NCBI GenBank assembly: GCA_948888345.1
Contig: CAQTPN010000002.1
Location: 10,057 to 18,313, forward strand
Length of the DNA stretch: 8,257 nucleotides
Reading direction: 5' to 3'
Source: an uncultured bacterium
GTDB taxonomy: Bacteria > Cyanobacteriota > Vampirovibrionia > Gastranaerophilales > Gastranaerophilaceae
In this document: piece by piece, positions 1-6,837 of the stretch
Numbering within the stretch: the first letter of the stretch is position 1
Layout: each line of letters starts with the position of its first letter
The notes under the pieces: generated by a model
Seen by the model: the letters and a program-made list of their open reading frames with translations, nothing else
Told to the model about the DNA's origin: nothing
Databases searched by the model: none
Made by a program: the position numbers and the translations under genes

Positions 1-1755
1 AAGATATAAGAATAAATATTCCCTATACCTTAAAAACATCCATAAAGGGTTATTGTAGGCAGCATTGCAGGTTTGGGTGCATTCTTTTAATATTGAATTC
101 AATTCTTCTTTTTTCATTCCTGTGCAATCAAAAGTAAAGGTTGGGGAAAACTCATCTACGGAAGGATAAACCGCAGTAATACCATATTTTTCAGGCTCAT
201 CTTTTAATTTTGTATGTTTGCCCATAGTAAAAACACTTCTGCCGTATGAATGGATTACGTCCTTATTTTCGCAGATTAGTTCTATGGTTTTTCTTGCATC
301 AGCCGGAGTCTCTGTTGGAAAGCCGAAAAATATAAATGCAAAATTCCAGATGCCTGCATCACTTGAATTTTTTAAGATTTCAAGCCTTTTATTAATGTCA
401 ATTCCCTTATTGATAAGTTCCATTACAGAATTTGAACCCGATTCCAATCCCCATAACGCCATCTTGAGGCCGCTGTTATAAGCTTTTTCAAGCAATTCCG
501 CACTAAATGTGCTCTCAAGTCTTGCATCAAAGAAATAATTTATATCAATATTTTTTTCTTTAATTTTATCCGAAAGTTCATCTAAATAAGAAGGGCCTAC
601 GGATTCATCAATAAATTCAAAATATTTTATGCCGTATTTTTCTTTCAATTCAATAAATTCATCAGTCAATTTATCAACATTTTTAACATTGAAATTCTGT
701 CCGAAATCCTGGTCGCAAAAACTGCATTTACCCCAGTAACAACCGCGGGAAGATTGAAAAGGCAGGATAATTTCAGGAGCAAAATACTGTTTAAAATCAT
801 ACCCCTCCAGTGATACAATTGCCATTTCATCCAGTTTGAGAGGTTTTTTTGTTTCATTTATAAAAACTTCATCCCCTTTTTTATAGATTAAATTTGAAAC
901 ATCCCCAATTTTAATTTCATTATTTACATACCTTGCAAGCTCTACAACAGGTCTTTCGCCCTCTTCTACAAGCAGAGTATCGCAGAAAAGGTCAAAAAAT
1001 TCAGGATTTTTAACAATCGCTTCTTTTACTCTGCCAAAAAAGTTTCCGCCTATATTTATATGTGCACTGCAAGAATTTTTTAATAAATGAGAAAGCGTAA
1101 GACCGGGCACAATTTGAGAAGATGAATTAATAGAAATTCCTATATAATCAGGGTTTTTGGATTTTATATCGTTCAAAATTGTTTTATAATATTCAATAAA
1201 AATATTTGTTTCCTCATCAAAAACAAAATATTTAATACTCTCAAAATTTAATTTAAAGAACGGATTTGAATAGTTATCAAGGCTGATTTTTGATGGAAAA
1301 TAAGGCAGGGATACCATCTCAAGCACTGTATCGATAATATTTATTGATTTTACGAGAATTTCAGGATTGTAAAACCCTTCTCCTTTAATTATATCAAGGG
1401 CTTCACGCGCTAAATCGGGAAAATCGGCAAGTGCGGCTTGTTTTGTTGTAATATATTCTTTTACTTTTGTATATTTTACAATTTTATTTTGAATATTCAG
1501 GGGATATTCGCTAAAATCTTTGCCTTCCTTAATATACGGAGCAATTTCGCTTAAAACATTTTGATTGTTATCAACTGCTTTTAAAATTGAATTTTTGATA
1601 AAGTCAGGCTTTAGCACCTTATTATAAAAATCAATATTTAAATCCATTGCTTCAGCTTCAAAGCCGTTTGCCTTTAATTGCCCGAGTAAAGACGGCAGGG
1701 CAAAATGCGGAGAAGTTGGAGTCCACTGGGGAGGAAATAAAAGCAGAGTTTTCAT
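1..1755 (-). CDS. B12-binding-domain radical SAM protein, C-terminus cut by window edge
   Basis: The frame is open without a stop for 585 codons from the ATG at 1755 to the left edge, so the C-terminus is missing. The N-terminus (MKTLLLFPPQWTPTSP, then a DLNIDFY stretch near residue 45) is typical of the cobalamin-binding, Rossmann-like half of these enzymes. SINSSSQIVPGL and INIGG follow before the radical SAM core. The classical DxHxxG cobalamin ligand motif is not seen. The cluster motif is SRGCYWGKCSFC, with cysteines at 339, 344 and 347, a CX4CX2C spacing instead of the usual CX3CX2C. Downstream, FEFIDE, the DARLES strand, WGLESGS and FIFFGFPTET match the barrel strands of BchE/MiaB-like radical SAM proteins. 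Such enzymes use S-adenosylmethionine and a 4Fe-4S cluster for methylation or other radical chemistry; the substrate here is unknown. The start was chosen from family fit. A GGAG lies 21 bases upstream, too far to be a normal ribosome site. It is a single gene in the visible part, divergent from the next gene. Confidence 0.88.
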   Translation of the reverse strand, partial: MKTLLLFPPQWTPTSPHFALPSLLGQLKANGFEAEAMDLNIDFYNKVLKPDFIKNSILKAVDNNQNVLSEIAPYIKEGKDFSEYPLNIQNKIVKYTKVKEYITTKQAALADFPDLAREALDIIKGEGFYNPEILVKSINIIDTVLEMVSLPYFPSKISLDNYSNPFFKLNFESIKYFVFDEETNIFIEYYKTILNDIKSKNPDYIGISINSSSQIVPGLTLSHLLKNSCSAHINIGGNFFGRVKEAIVKNPEFFDLFCDTLLVEEGERPVVELARYVNNEIKIGDVSNLIYKKGDEVFINETKKPLKLDEMAIVSLEGYDFKQYFAPEIILPFQSSRGCYWGKCSFCDQDFGQNFNVKNVDKLTDEFIELKEKYGIKYFEFIDESVGPSYLDELSDKIKEKNIDINYFFDARLESTFSAELLEKAYNSGLKMALWGLESGSNSVMELINKGIDINKRLEILKNSSDAGIWNFAFIFFGFPTETPADARKTIELICENKDVIHSYGRSVFTMGKHTKLKDEPEKYGITAVYPSVDEFSPTFTFDCTGMKKEELNSILKECTQTCNAAYNNPLWMFLRYREYLFLYL

Positions 1756-1761
1756 ACTTTT

Positions 1762-1789
1762 ATAATATGCTAATTTCTCCAGCTTTTAA
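1762..1789 (-). promoter_or_regulatory. Candidate promoter giving a leaderless mRNA for the radical SAM gene
   Basis: Read on the minus strand, TATTAT (1767-1762) sits exactly six bases before the ATG, and TTAAAA (1789-1784) lies 16 bases upstream as a weak -35. Transcription would then begin at or next to the A of the start codon. This agrees with the lack of a properly spaced Shine-Dalgarno sequence. The spacer is very AT-rich, so a chance match is possible. Confidence 0.3.
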
Positions 1790-1832
1790 CCATTTAAAAG
1801 AATGATTGTGAAGAAATCTTAACATTTATCAC

Positions 1833-1861
1833 TTTTCAGGCAATTATATATTAAATATATA
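1833..1861 (+). promoter_or_regulatory. Candidate promoter of the EF-hand coiled-coil protein gene
   Basis: TTTTCA (1833-1838) and TATATA (1856-1861) are separated by 17 bases and would start a leader of about 27 bases. A slightly shifted -10, TATACT at 1858-1863, is equally possible. The whole divergent spacer 1756-1895 is AT-rich and must contain promoters for both flanking genes, but the exact hexamers are uncertain. Confidence 0.28.
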
Positions 1862-1876
1862 CTTTATATAAGTATA
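1858..1876 (+). promoter_or_regulatory. Perfect 7-bp dyad upstream of the EF-hand protein gene
   Basis: TATACTT (1858-1864) and AAGTATA (1870-1876) are exact inverted arms around a five-base TATAT spacer. The dyad ends nine bases before the GGAG ribosome site (1886-1889). It could be an operator overlapping the -10 region, or a weak hairpin in the leader. In DNA this rich in A and T it could also be chance. Confidence 0.35.
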
Positions 1877-1895
1877 GACAATTTCGGAGCAAAAA

Positions 1896-2759
1896 ATGGT
1901 AAATTCTATTTCAGGAAATTATGACAGCTGGGTTGCATCTCTTAATCAGCGCGGTATTAAAACAACAAGTCTTGGAAACGGAGAGGCAAACTTTGCAGAT
2001 TACACCGGTGCTTTAAGTGAATCTTTGAAGCAGGAAATAATGGCAAGCTTCGATTGTCAGGCAGATTATGACCTGCAGGCAAAACTTGCAGGGATTTTCG
2101 GCGGCAAAAGCGTAATGCAATCAGGTGATATTGTAGGTGCCGCAAAGGCCGCAGGAATACAGGTTAATGTTCAATACGTTAACACCTCATACATTGTAGA
2201 TAACAAAGCAGACGGTCATTACGATAAAGATGTCACAAACGGTTCAATTGCAGTGTATACTTTTAAAGATGCAAACGGCGGCGAAATAAAAATTGCGGAT
2301 GCGAACGGAAACGGAGCACTTGAAACAGAAGAACTATTCATGAATGAACTTTTATCAGGAGTTGTTTCAGATATATCAGCAAGCGGCGGAGCAAGCGGAG
2401 CAAATAATACTCAAAATAATATGCAGAATAAAATAGATGCCCTTCTTGAACAAATGCAGGCCCAGATTGAAGAACAGCAAAAACACCTTGAAGAAATAGC
2501 TAAATCTCTTGAATTACAACGCGCTGAAGATGCTAAAACAAATAAAAAAGAAGATAAAAATTCTGAAACTAAAGATGCAAAAAATAGCGATGATGTTCAA
2601 AAAGATGCAGAAAAATACATCAGGAATGCTTATCCAGAGCTTTCAGAAACACAAATCTCAAACTATTTAGATAAAATTGCGGATAAAATTTCAGAAACCG
2701 GCATAAGTATTGAAAAAGCGGTAGATGCCATTATAGGAGAAATTGAATTACCTGCATAA
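1896..2759 (+). CDS. Uncharacterised protein with an EF-hand-like Ca loop and coiled coil
   Basis: I do not recognise a named family for this 287-residue protein. Residues 135-146 (DANGNGALETEE) fit the EF-hand/dockerin loop pattern DxNxNGxLxxxE, with acidic or amide ligands at loop positions 1, 3, 5 and 12, so calcium binding is likely. Residues 1-110 look globular and hold the single cysteine (C54). Residues 160-173 are a Gly/Ala/Ser/Asn linker. Residues 174-212 (KIDALLEQMQAQIEEQQKHLEE and on) should form a coiled coil, followed by a highly charged Lys/Asp/Glu stretch to about 238. Residues 238-285 look like a helical domain. There is no signal peptide or membrane segment. The ATG is fixed by GGAG six bases upstream, and the gene ends at its own terminator, so it appears monocistronic. 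A structural, adhesive or non-classically exported role is possible but not shown. Confidence 0.85.
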   Translation: MVNSISGNYDSWVASLNQRGIKTTSLGNGEANFADYTGALSESLKQEIMASFDCQADYDLQAKLAGIFGGKSVMQSGDIVGAAKAAGIQVNVQYVNTSYIVDNKADGHYDKDVTNGSIAVYTFKDANGGEIKIADANGNGALETEELFMNELLSGVVSDISASGGASGANNTQNNMQNKIDALLEQMQAQIEEQQKHLEEIAKSLELQRAEDAKTNKKEDKNSETKDAKNSDDVQKDAEKYIRNAYPELSETQISNYLDKIADKISETGISIEKAVDAIIGEIELPA

Positions 2760-2776
2760 ATTAAATAATTAAATTG

Positions 2777-2811
2777 ATTTCCCTTCCTTTAAAATCAGGA
2801 AGGGAAATTTT
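2777..2811 (+). terminator. Rho-independent terminator after the EF-hand protein gene
   Basis: ATTTCCCTTCCT (2777-2788) pairs perfectly with AGGAAGGGAAAT (2797-2808) around an eight-base loop, and the right arm runs into TTTT. It begins 18 bases after the TAA stop. The T run is short, but the 12-bp stem is the clearest hairpin in the window. Confidence 0.85.
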
Positions 2812-2812
2812 A

Positions 2813-2834
2813 TGCTATTATACCTGTATATACT
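2813..2834 (+). promoter_or_regulatory. Candidate promoter of the glycosyltransferase-methyltransferase gene
   Basis: TGCTATTAT (2813-2821) is an extended -10 element (TGn plus TATTAT), placed just after the preceding terminator. A second possible -10, TATACT, lies at 2829-2834. No good -35 is seen for either; the expected positions fall inside the terminator hairpin. An extended -10 can work without one. Confidence 0.38.
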
Positions 2835-2855
2835 TTAGGGGCAGCAGCAAAATTA

Positions 2856-4469
2856 ATGAAAAATTTATTAAAGAAAATTTTTTCTGTTCAAAATGAAGAA
2901 TATTATACGGAAATAAGGTTTTTAAATAAGAAATTCAGGCATATTAAAGGCAAAAAGCTTATAAATGAATTTAGGGAACAGAAAAAAATTCTGGATAAAT
3001 TAAGATTGGTCTTAAACAACGGGATAAATAAAGAAAAAATTTCTTATGAAATGGAGAAATTTAGAGAAACCGGTATTTCTAAAAATATAAAAGAAGGAGA
3101 AGCAAAGATTATAGTATCCCTTACATCTTTTCCGGAGCGGATGTATGATGTGCATTATGCTGTTTATTCCCTTTTAAATCAGATAAAAAAGCCCGATATT
3201 TTAATTTTATACCTTGCGGAAGATGAATTCCCGAACAGAGAAGCGGATTTGCCGCCAAAACTTTTAAGATTAAAAGAAAACGGCCTCACTATAAAGTGGT
3301 GTAAAAATTTAAAATCTTACAAAAAACTTATCCCTGCGCTTAGAGAATATCCTGAAGATATTATAGTAACTGCGGATGATGATGTTTATTACCCGAAAGA
3401 CTGGCTTTATAAACTTTATGAATCTTACTTAGAAAATCCTGAATGCATTCACTGTCACCGCGCCCACAAAATAACCTTTGAAAATGATGAAATAAAACCT
3501 TACAAACACTGGAATATGTGTATTGATGATAATTCAACAGGTTTTATAAATTTCTTCACAGGTGCAGGCGGGATTTTGTATCCTCCAAAATTATTGCACG
3601 GTAATGTTCTGGATGAAGAATTATTCTTAAAACTTGCCCCGAATGCTGATGATATCTGGTTTTACTCTATGGCGGTTTTGAATAATGCAAAAATAAAGAT
3701 TGTAAACAAACCTTATAACAATATTAGGCTTGTAAACCCTATGCGAGATATAGGAGCTTATGAAGAAACAACTCTTTGTCTTGAAGGAAACAGCGACGGC
3801 GGAAATGATATTCAATTAAATAACGTATTTGAACATTATCCTGAAATTAAAAAGCGAATTTTGGATAATAAAGAGGAGCAATTTAATTCTAAAAACTACT
3901 GGGAAAAAAGATATTTAAACAGCGGAAATTCAGGAGCGGGGAGCTATGGCAGGCTTGCAGATTTTAAGGCTGAAATTATAAATAATTTTGTACAAAAATA
4001 TGATATAAACAGTATCATAGAATTTGGCTGCGGAGATGGGAACCAGCTGAAAAAGTTTAATTTCAAAAATTATACAGGATTTGATGTATCTGAAACAATT
4101 CTTAATAAATGCAGAAAAGAATTTAAAGATAAAGCCTTTATTTTCAAAAACGTAAAAGATTATGAAGAGCAAACTGCCGATTTAGTTTTATCTTTGGATG
4201 TTATCTATCATTTAATTGAAGATGATATATTTAAAGAATATATGAAAAATTTATTTAAGGCCGCTAAAAAATATGTAATTATATATTCTTCAAATAAAAA
4301 TGAAAATCAATGCACCCATGTAAGGCACAGAAAATTTACAGACTGGATTGAAATAAATCAAAAAGGCTGGTTTTTAAAGGAAACCGTTAAAAACAGATAT
4401 AAATACTCAAAAGATGATGAAAATAACACATCCTTTGCGGATTTTTACATATTTCAAAAAAAAGACTGA
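2856..4469 (+). CDS. Fusion of a GT-A glycosyltransferase and a class I SAM methyltransferase
   Basis: The N-terminal half (about 80-330) resembles GT2-type, GT-A-fold glycosyltransferases. IIVSLTSFPERM (85-96) begins the nucleotide-sugar domain, and TADDDVYYP (172-180) supplies the DxD-like metal/UDP-sugar acidic site at D174-D176. FFTGAGGILYPP and NADDIWFY follow in the acceptor/catalytic part. From about 346, YWEKRYLNSGNSGAGSYGRL leads into a methyltransferase. Motif I is IIEFGCGDGN (387-396), the acidic residue after the second strand is probably D410, and ADLVLSLDVIYHL (441-453) is motif IV-like. There are no membrane segments, so a cytoplasmic role in building and methylating a surface glycan is inferred. 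Residues 1-75 are lysine-rich and unassigned. AGGGG lies 14 bases before the ATG, a wide spacing. The gene stands alone and converges on the aminotransferase gene. Sugar donor and methyl acceptor cannot be read from sequence. Confidence 0.85.
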   Translation: MKNLLKKIFSVQNEEYYTEIRFLNKKFRHIKGKKLINEFREQKKILDKLRLVLNNGINKEKISYEMEKFRETGISKNIKEGEAKIIVSLTSFPERMYDVHYAVYSLLNQIKKPDILILYLAEDEFPNREADLPPKLLRLKENGLTIKWCKNLKSYKKLIPALREYPEDIIVTADDDVYYPKDWLYKLYESYLENPECIHCHRAHKITFENDEIKPYKHWNMCIDDNSTGFINFFTGAGGILYPPKLLHGNVLDEELFLKLAPNADDIWFYSMAVLNNAKIKIVNKPYNNIRLVNPMRDIGAYEETTLCLEGNSDGGNDIQLNNVFEHYPEIKKRILDNKEEQFNSKNYWEKRYLNSGNSGAGSYGRLADFKAEIINNFVQKYDINSIIEFGCGDGNQLKKFNFKNYTGFDVSETILNKCRKEFKDKAFIFKNVKDYEEQTADLVLSLDVIYHLIEDDIFKEYMKNLFKAAKKYVIIYSSNKNENQCTHVRHRKFTDWIEINQKGWFLKETVKNRYKYSKDDENNTSFADFYIFQKKD

Positions 4470-4490
4470 TTTTTAAAAAAGATTATCTAT

Positions 4491-5669
4491 TTACCTGCTT
4501 TTTTGCTCTCTCCTTAGTCTTTCAATAAAGCGGCGGAGTCTTTCCATCGCAATTCTGAGATTATCAATTGAATAAGCATAAGAAATTCTTAAATATCCTT
4601 CACCCGAATCTCCAAAGGCATTCCCCGGAATTGCCGCAACCCGCTCTTCTTCAAGAAATCTCGTTGCAAATTCTTCGCTTGTCATATTAAATTCTTTAAT
4701 ACAGGGAAAAACATAGAATGCACCATAAGGCTCAAAACATTCTAAGCCCATCTTTTTAAAAGAATCTATCAAAAAACGGCGGCGCTGGTTATAGGCTCTA
4801 ACCATTGTTTCTACATCTTTTTCACCATTTTTTAGAGCTGAAATTGCAGCATACTGGCTTGTTGTAGGCGCGCACATTATCGCAAACTGGTGGATTTTTA
4901 CCATCTGTTTAATTAATTCTTTTGGAGCACAGGCATAGCCTAATCTCCAGCCTGTCATAGCATAAGCTTTTGAAAAGCCGTCTATTAAAAGAGTTCTTTC
5001 TCTCATCCCGTCAAGGCTTACAATTGAAACATGCTTTTCTTTATAGGTTAGGGCTGAATAAATTTCATCCGATAAAACGTATAAATCATTATCTATGATG
5101 ATTTTTGCAATTTTTTCAAGGTCACTTTTTTCCATAATCGCGCCTGTCGGATTATTCGGGTAGGGCAAAATCAGGGCTTTGGTTTTCGGGGTAATTGCAT
5201 TTAACAATTCTTCAGGCTTTAATCTGAATTCATTTTCCCCTTTAAGGTTGATTATTACAGGCTTTGCATTAGCCAAAACTGCACATGGCTCATAGGATAC
5301 ATAAGAAGGAGCAGGGATTATAACTTCATCTCCATCGTTTACCATTGCTCTTAAGCCTATATCAATCGCTTCAGAGCCGCCGACAGTTACAATAATTTCT
5401 GACACAGGGTCATATTCAATCCCCTGCACTTTTTGAACTTTTTTTGAAATTTCTTCTCTTAATTCTTTTAAACCTGCATTTGAAGTATAGAAAGTTTTTC
5501 CTTTTTCAAGGGCATAAATGCCTTCGTCTCTTATATGCCACGGGGTGTCAAAATCAGGTTCTCCAACCCCTAATGATATGGCATCTTTCATTTCTGATAC
5601 TATATCAAAAAATTTTCTTATCCCTGAAGGTTTAAGGTTTAAAACTTTTTGTGATAAAGGTTTTGTCAT
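4491..5669 (-). CDS. PLP-dependent class I/II aminotransferase
   Basis: At 392 residues this is the usual length for fold-type I aspartate/aromatic aminotransferases. Key residues are in order: GVGEPDFDTP (34-43), Y61, the GGSEA phosphate-side loop (97-101), PYPNNPTG (169-176) with N173, SDEIY (200-204) with the PLP-ring Asp D201, GFSKAYAMTGWRLG (231-244) with the Schiff-base lysine K234, and R361 in YLRISYA for the substrate carboxylate. It would transfer an amino group between an amino acid and a 2-oxo acid in the cytoplasm. Sequence alone does not fix the substrate; aspartate, alanine or aromatic amino acids are all possible. The start overlaps the stop of the upstream Lrp-type regulator by ATGA (5666-5669), indicating translational coupling. 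A GAGAG stretch lies about 12 bases upstream of the ATG. It ends 21 bases from the convergent glycosyltransferase gene with no hairpin between them. Confidence 0.95.
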   Translation of the reverse strand: MTKPLSQKVLNLKPSGIRKFFDIVSEMKDAISLGVGEPDFDTPWHIRDEGIYALEKGKTFYTSNAGLKELREEISKKVQKVQGIEYDPVSEIIVTVGGSEAIDIGLRAMVNDGDEVIIPAPSYVSYEPCAVLANAKPVIINLKGENEFRLKPEELLNAITPKTKALILPYPNNPTGAIMEKSDLEKIAKIIIDNDLYVLSDEIYSALTYKEKHVSIVSLDGMRERTLLIDGFSKAYAMTGWRLGYACAPKELIKQMVKIHQFAIMCAPTTSQYAAISALKNGEKDVETMVRAYNQRRRFLIDSFKKMGLECFEPYGAFYVFPCIKEFNMTSEEFATRFLEEERVAAIPGNAFGDSGEGYLRISYAYSIDNLRIAMERLRRFIERLRREQKSR

Positions 5670-6148
5670 GGGGTTATAATCTCTCTTTCATCTGTGCGTT
5701 TTTTATCTAAAATTGTTCCGTGGTCTTTATAACGTTTTAAAATAAAATGCGTTGCGGTACTTAAAACCGTATCCAGAGTAGACAGTTTGTCTGTTACAAA
5801 CATTGAAATCTCTTTCAGAGACTTCTCTTCAAGCGTTACAAGCAGGTCATAACCGCCGGAAATCAAGTATACAGAGCGAACTTCCGGATAGTTATAAATT
5901 CTCTCCGCAATTTTATCAAAACCCTGTCCGCGTTGAGGAGTTACGCGTACCTCTATAAGCGCGTTAACCTTTTCCTGCGACGTTTTTTCCCAGTCTATAA
6001 GCGTATGATAGCCACAGATAACCCCTTCTTTTTCTAACGCGGCCATTTCATTAATGACCTTATCCTCCGTTGTGCCCAGCATTGCGGCAAGTTCATCAAG
6101 CGGAATACGGCTGTTTTTTTCAATTATGGCTAATAACTCTTCTCTCAT
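5666..6148 (-). CDS. Lrp/AsnC family transcriptional regulator
   Basis: This 160-residue protein has the family's two parts. An N-terminal winged helix-turn-helix (about 1-50) includes LDELAAMLGTTEDKVINEMAALEKEGVI. A C-terminal RAM ligand-binding domain (about 60-140) includes ALIEVRVTPQRG, the loop SGGYDLLV (97-104) and HFILKRYKDHG. The GGYD loop is where effector amino acids contact the dimer interface in this family. GAGGTG lies seven bases before the ATG, fixing the start. The next gene is an aminotransferase joined by an ATGA overlap. This arrangement implies that the regulator senses an amino acid and controls this operon, and perhaps itself. The last 15 residues (KKRTDEREIITP) extend beyond the RAM domain and look disordered. 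Effector and targets are not visible in the sequence. Confidence 0.94.
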   Translation of the reverse strand: MREELLAIIEKNSRIPLDELAAMLGTTEDKVINEMAALEKEGVICGYHTLIDWEKTSQEKVNALIEVRVTPQRGQGFDKIAERIYNYPEVRSVYLISGGYDLLVTLEEKSLKEISMFVTDKLSTLDTVLSTATHFILKRYKDHGTILDKKRTDEREIITP

Positions 6149-6222
6149 TTTTGCACCTCAACTGCTTTTATTTTGTTAAATCAGGCTAAAACTCAATTAT
6201 TTCAAGCCCTTCAACAAATTTT

Positions 6223-6251
6223 ATATTACCACACAAGAAAAATGTTGTAAA
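6223..6251 (-). promoter_or_regulatory. Candidate promoter of the regulator-aminotransferase operon
   Basis: On the minus strand TTTACA (6251-6246) and TAATAT (6228-6223) are 17 bases apart, and TGG directly before TAATAT makes an extended -10. The predicted leader is about 68 bases. The -35 overlaps sequence that must also serve the divergent glycosylase gene. No single plus-strand promoter is clear: TATGAT at 6259-6264 is a possible -10. A small dyad, TAAAA-TGG-TTTTA (6248-6260), lies in the shared part and could bind a regulator. Confidence 0.42.
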
Positions 6252-6289
6252 ATGGTTTTATGATTTTTGAACATAATTAAGGATTTTTT

Positions 6290-6781
6290 ATGGGATTTTG
6301 TAAAAGTTTTTTACCGTCGGTTGATAAAAATTCAAAAATATTGATTTTAGGTTCTATGCCGGGGGTGAAATCACTTGAAATGGAGCAGTATTATGCCCAT
6401 CCGCAAAACAGATTCTGGAAATTGATGGGTTTATTATGCAATTGCCCTGATTTGGCGGACTTAGAATATAATAAAAGACTAAAAATGCTTTTAAATAATG
6501 GCTTTGCACTTTGGGATGTGGTTAAAAACTGCACAAGAGAGGGGTCTTTAGATTCAAAAATTGAAAATGTAATTCCAAATAATATTTCAGATTTGATGAA
6601 AAAGTATAAAAATATCAGAATAATTCTTTTAAACGGAAATACCGCATACAGCCTGTTTCAACGGCATTTCCCGGATTTAATACAGAATCATAAATGCTGC
6701 AAAGTACCCTCCACAAGCCCAGCTAATGCCAGATACCGCCTGAACACCCTCTATAAAGAGTGGCAGAAAGCTCAGATTTAA
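6290..6781 (+). CDS. Uracil/hypoxanthine-DNA glycosylase (UDG family 6-like)
   Basis: The 163-residue protein matches the deoxyinosine (hypoxanthine)-DNA glycosylase group of the uracil-DNA glycosylase superfamily. Motif 1 is LGSMPG (20-25), followed by EQYYAHPQNRFWKLM (32-46), the signature where N40 lies in the active-site segment. LWDVVKNCTREGSLDSKI (74-91) is the conserved middle segment. IILLNGNTAYSLF precedes the DNA-intercalation motif, here PSTSPANARY (140-149). Members cut the N-glycosidic bond of deaminated bases (hypoxanthine, and in some cases uracil or xanthine), starting base-excision repair. AAGGA lies six bases before the ATG. The gene is complete and of normal length. It diverges from the Lrp-type regulator and is followed 56 bases later by an mcrB-like gene on the same strand, so a link to defence or DNA-modification handling is possible but unproven. 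Confidence 0.92.
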   Translation: MGFCKSFLPSVDKNSKILILGSMPGVKSLEMEQYYAHPQNRFWKLMGLLCNCPDLADLEYNKRLKMLLNNGFALWDVVKNCTREGSLDSKIENVIPNNISDLMKKYKNIRIILLNGNTAYSLFQRHFPDLIQNHKCCKVPSTSPANARYRLNTLYKEWQKAQI

Positions 6782-6806
6782 CAATTATAATTACTTATGA
6801 TATTAT
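6778..6806 (+). promoter_or_regulatory. Near-consensus promoter of the mcrB-like gene
   Basis: TTAACA (6778-6783, overlapping the glycosylase TAA stop) and TATTAT (6801-6806) are separated by exactly 17 bases, and TGA at 6798-6800 makes the -10 extended. Each hexamer differs from the sigma-70 consensus by one base. The leader would be about 25 bases and contain the AAGGA ribosome site (6826-6830). No terminator hairpin separates the two genes, so readthrough from the glycosylase gene can add to this promoter. Confidence 0.6.
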
Positions 6807-6837
6807 AAATAAATTAAAAATTATTAAGGAAAAATTT

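Noticed and set aside
218..857. Short open frames at 218-481 (plus) and 666-857 (minus)
   Set aside because: Both lie inside the radical SAM coding frame, which is open for 585 codons with recognisable motifs. They lack ribosome sites and family-like sequence.
3627..4172. Antisense open frames opposite the glycosyltransferase-methyltransferase gene
   Set aside because: Their proteins are low-complexity Phe/Ile/Tyr-rich products of AT-rich antisense DNA, and the plus frame carries the catalytic motifs.
4470..4490. TTTTTAAAAA palindrome in the convergent gap as a bidirectional terminator
   Set aside because: It has no loop and no G-C stem, so it does not meet the terminator pattern. How these two transcripts end is not visible.
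6201..6214. Direct repeat TTCAA-GCCC-TTCAA in the regulator's leader
   Set aside because: The repeat is only five bases long, occurs twice and is not near a promoter element, so chance is the simpler explanation.
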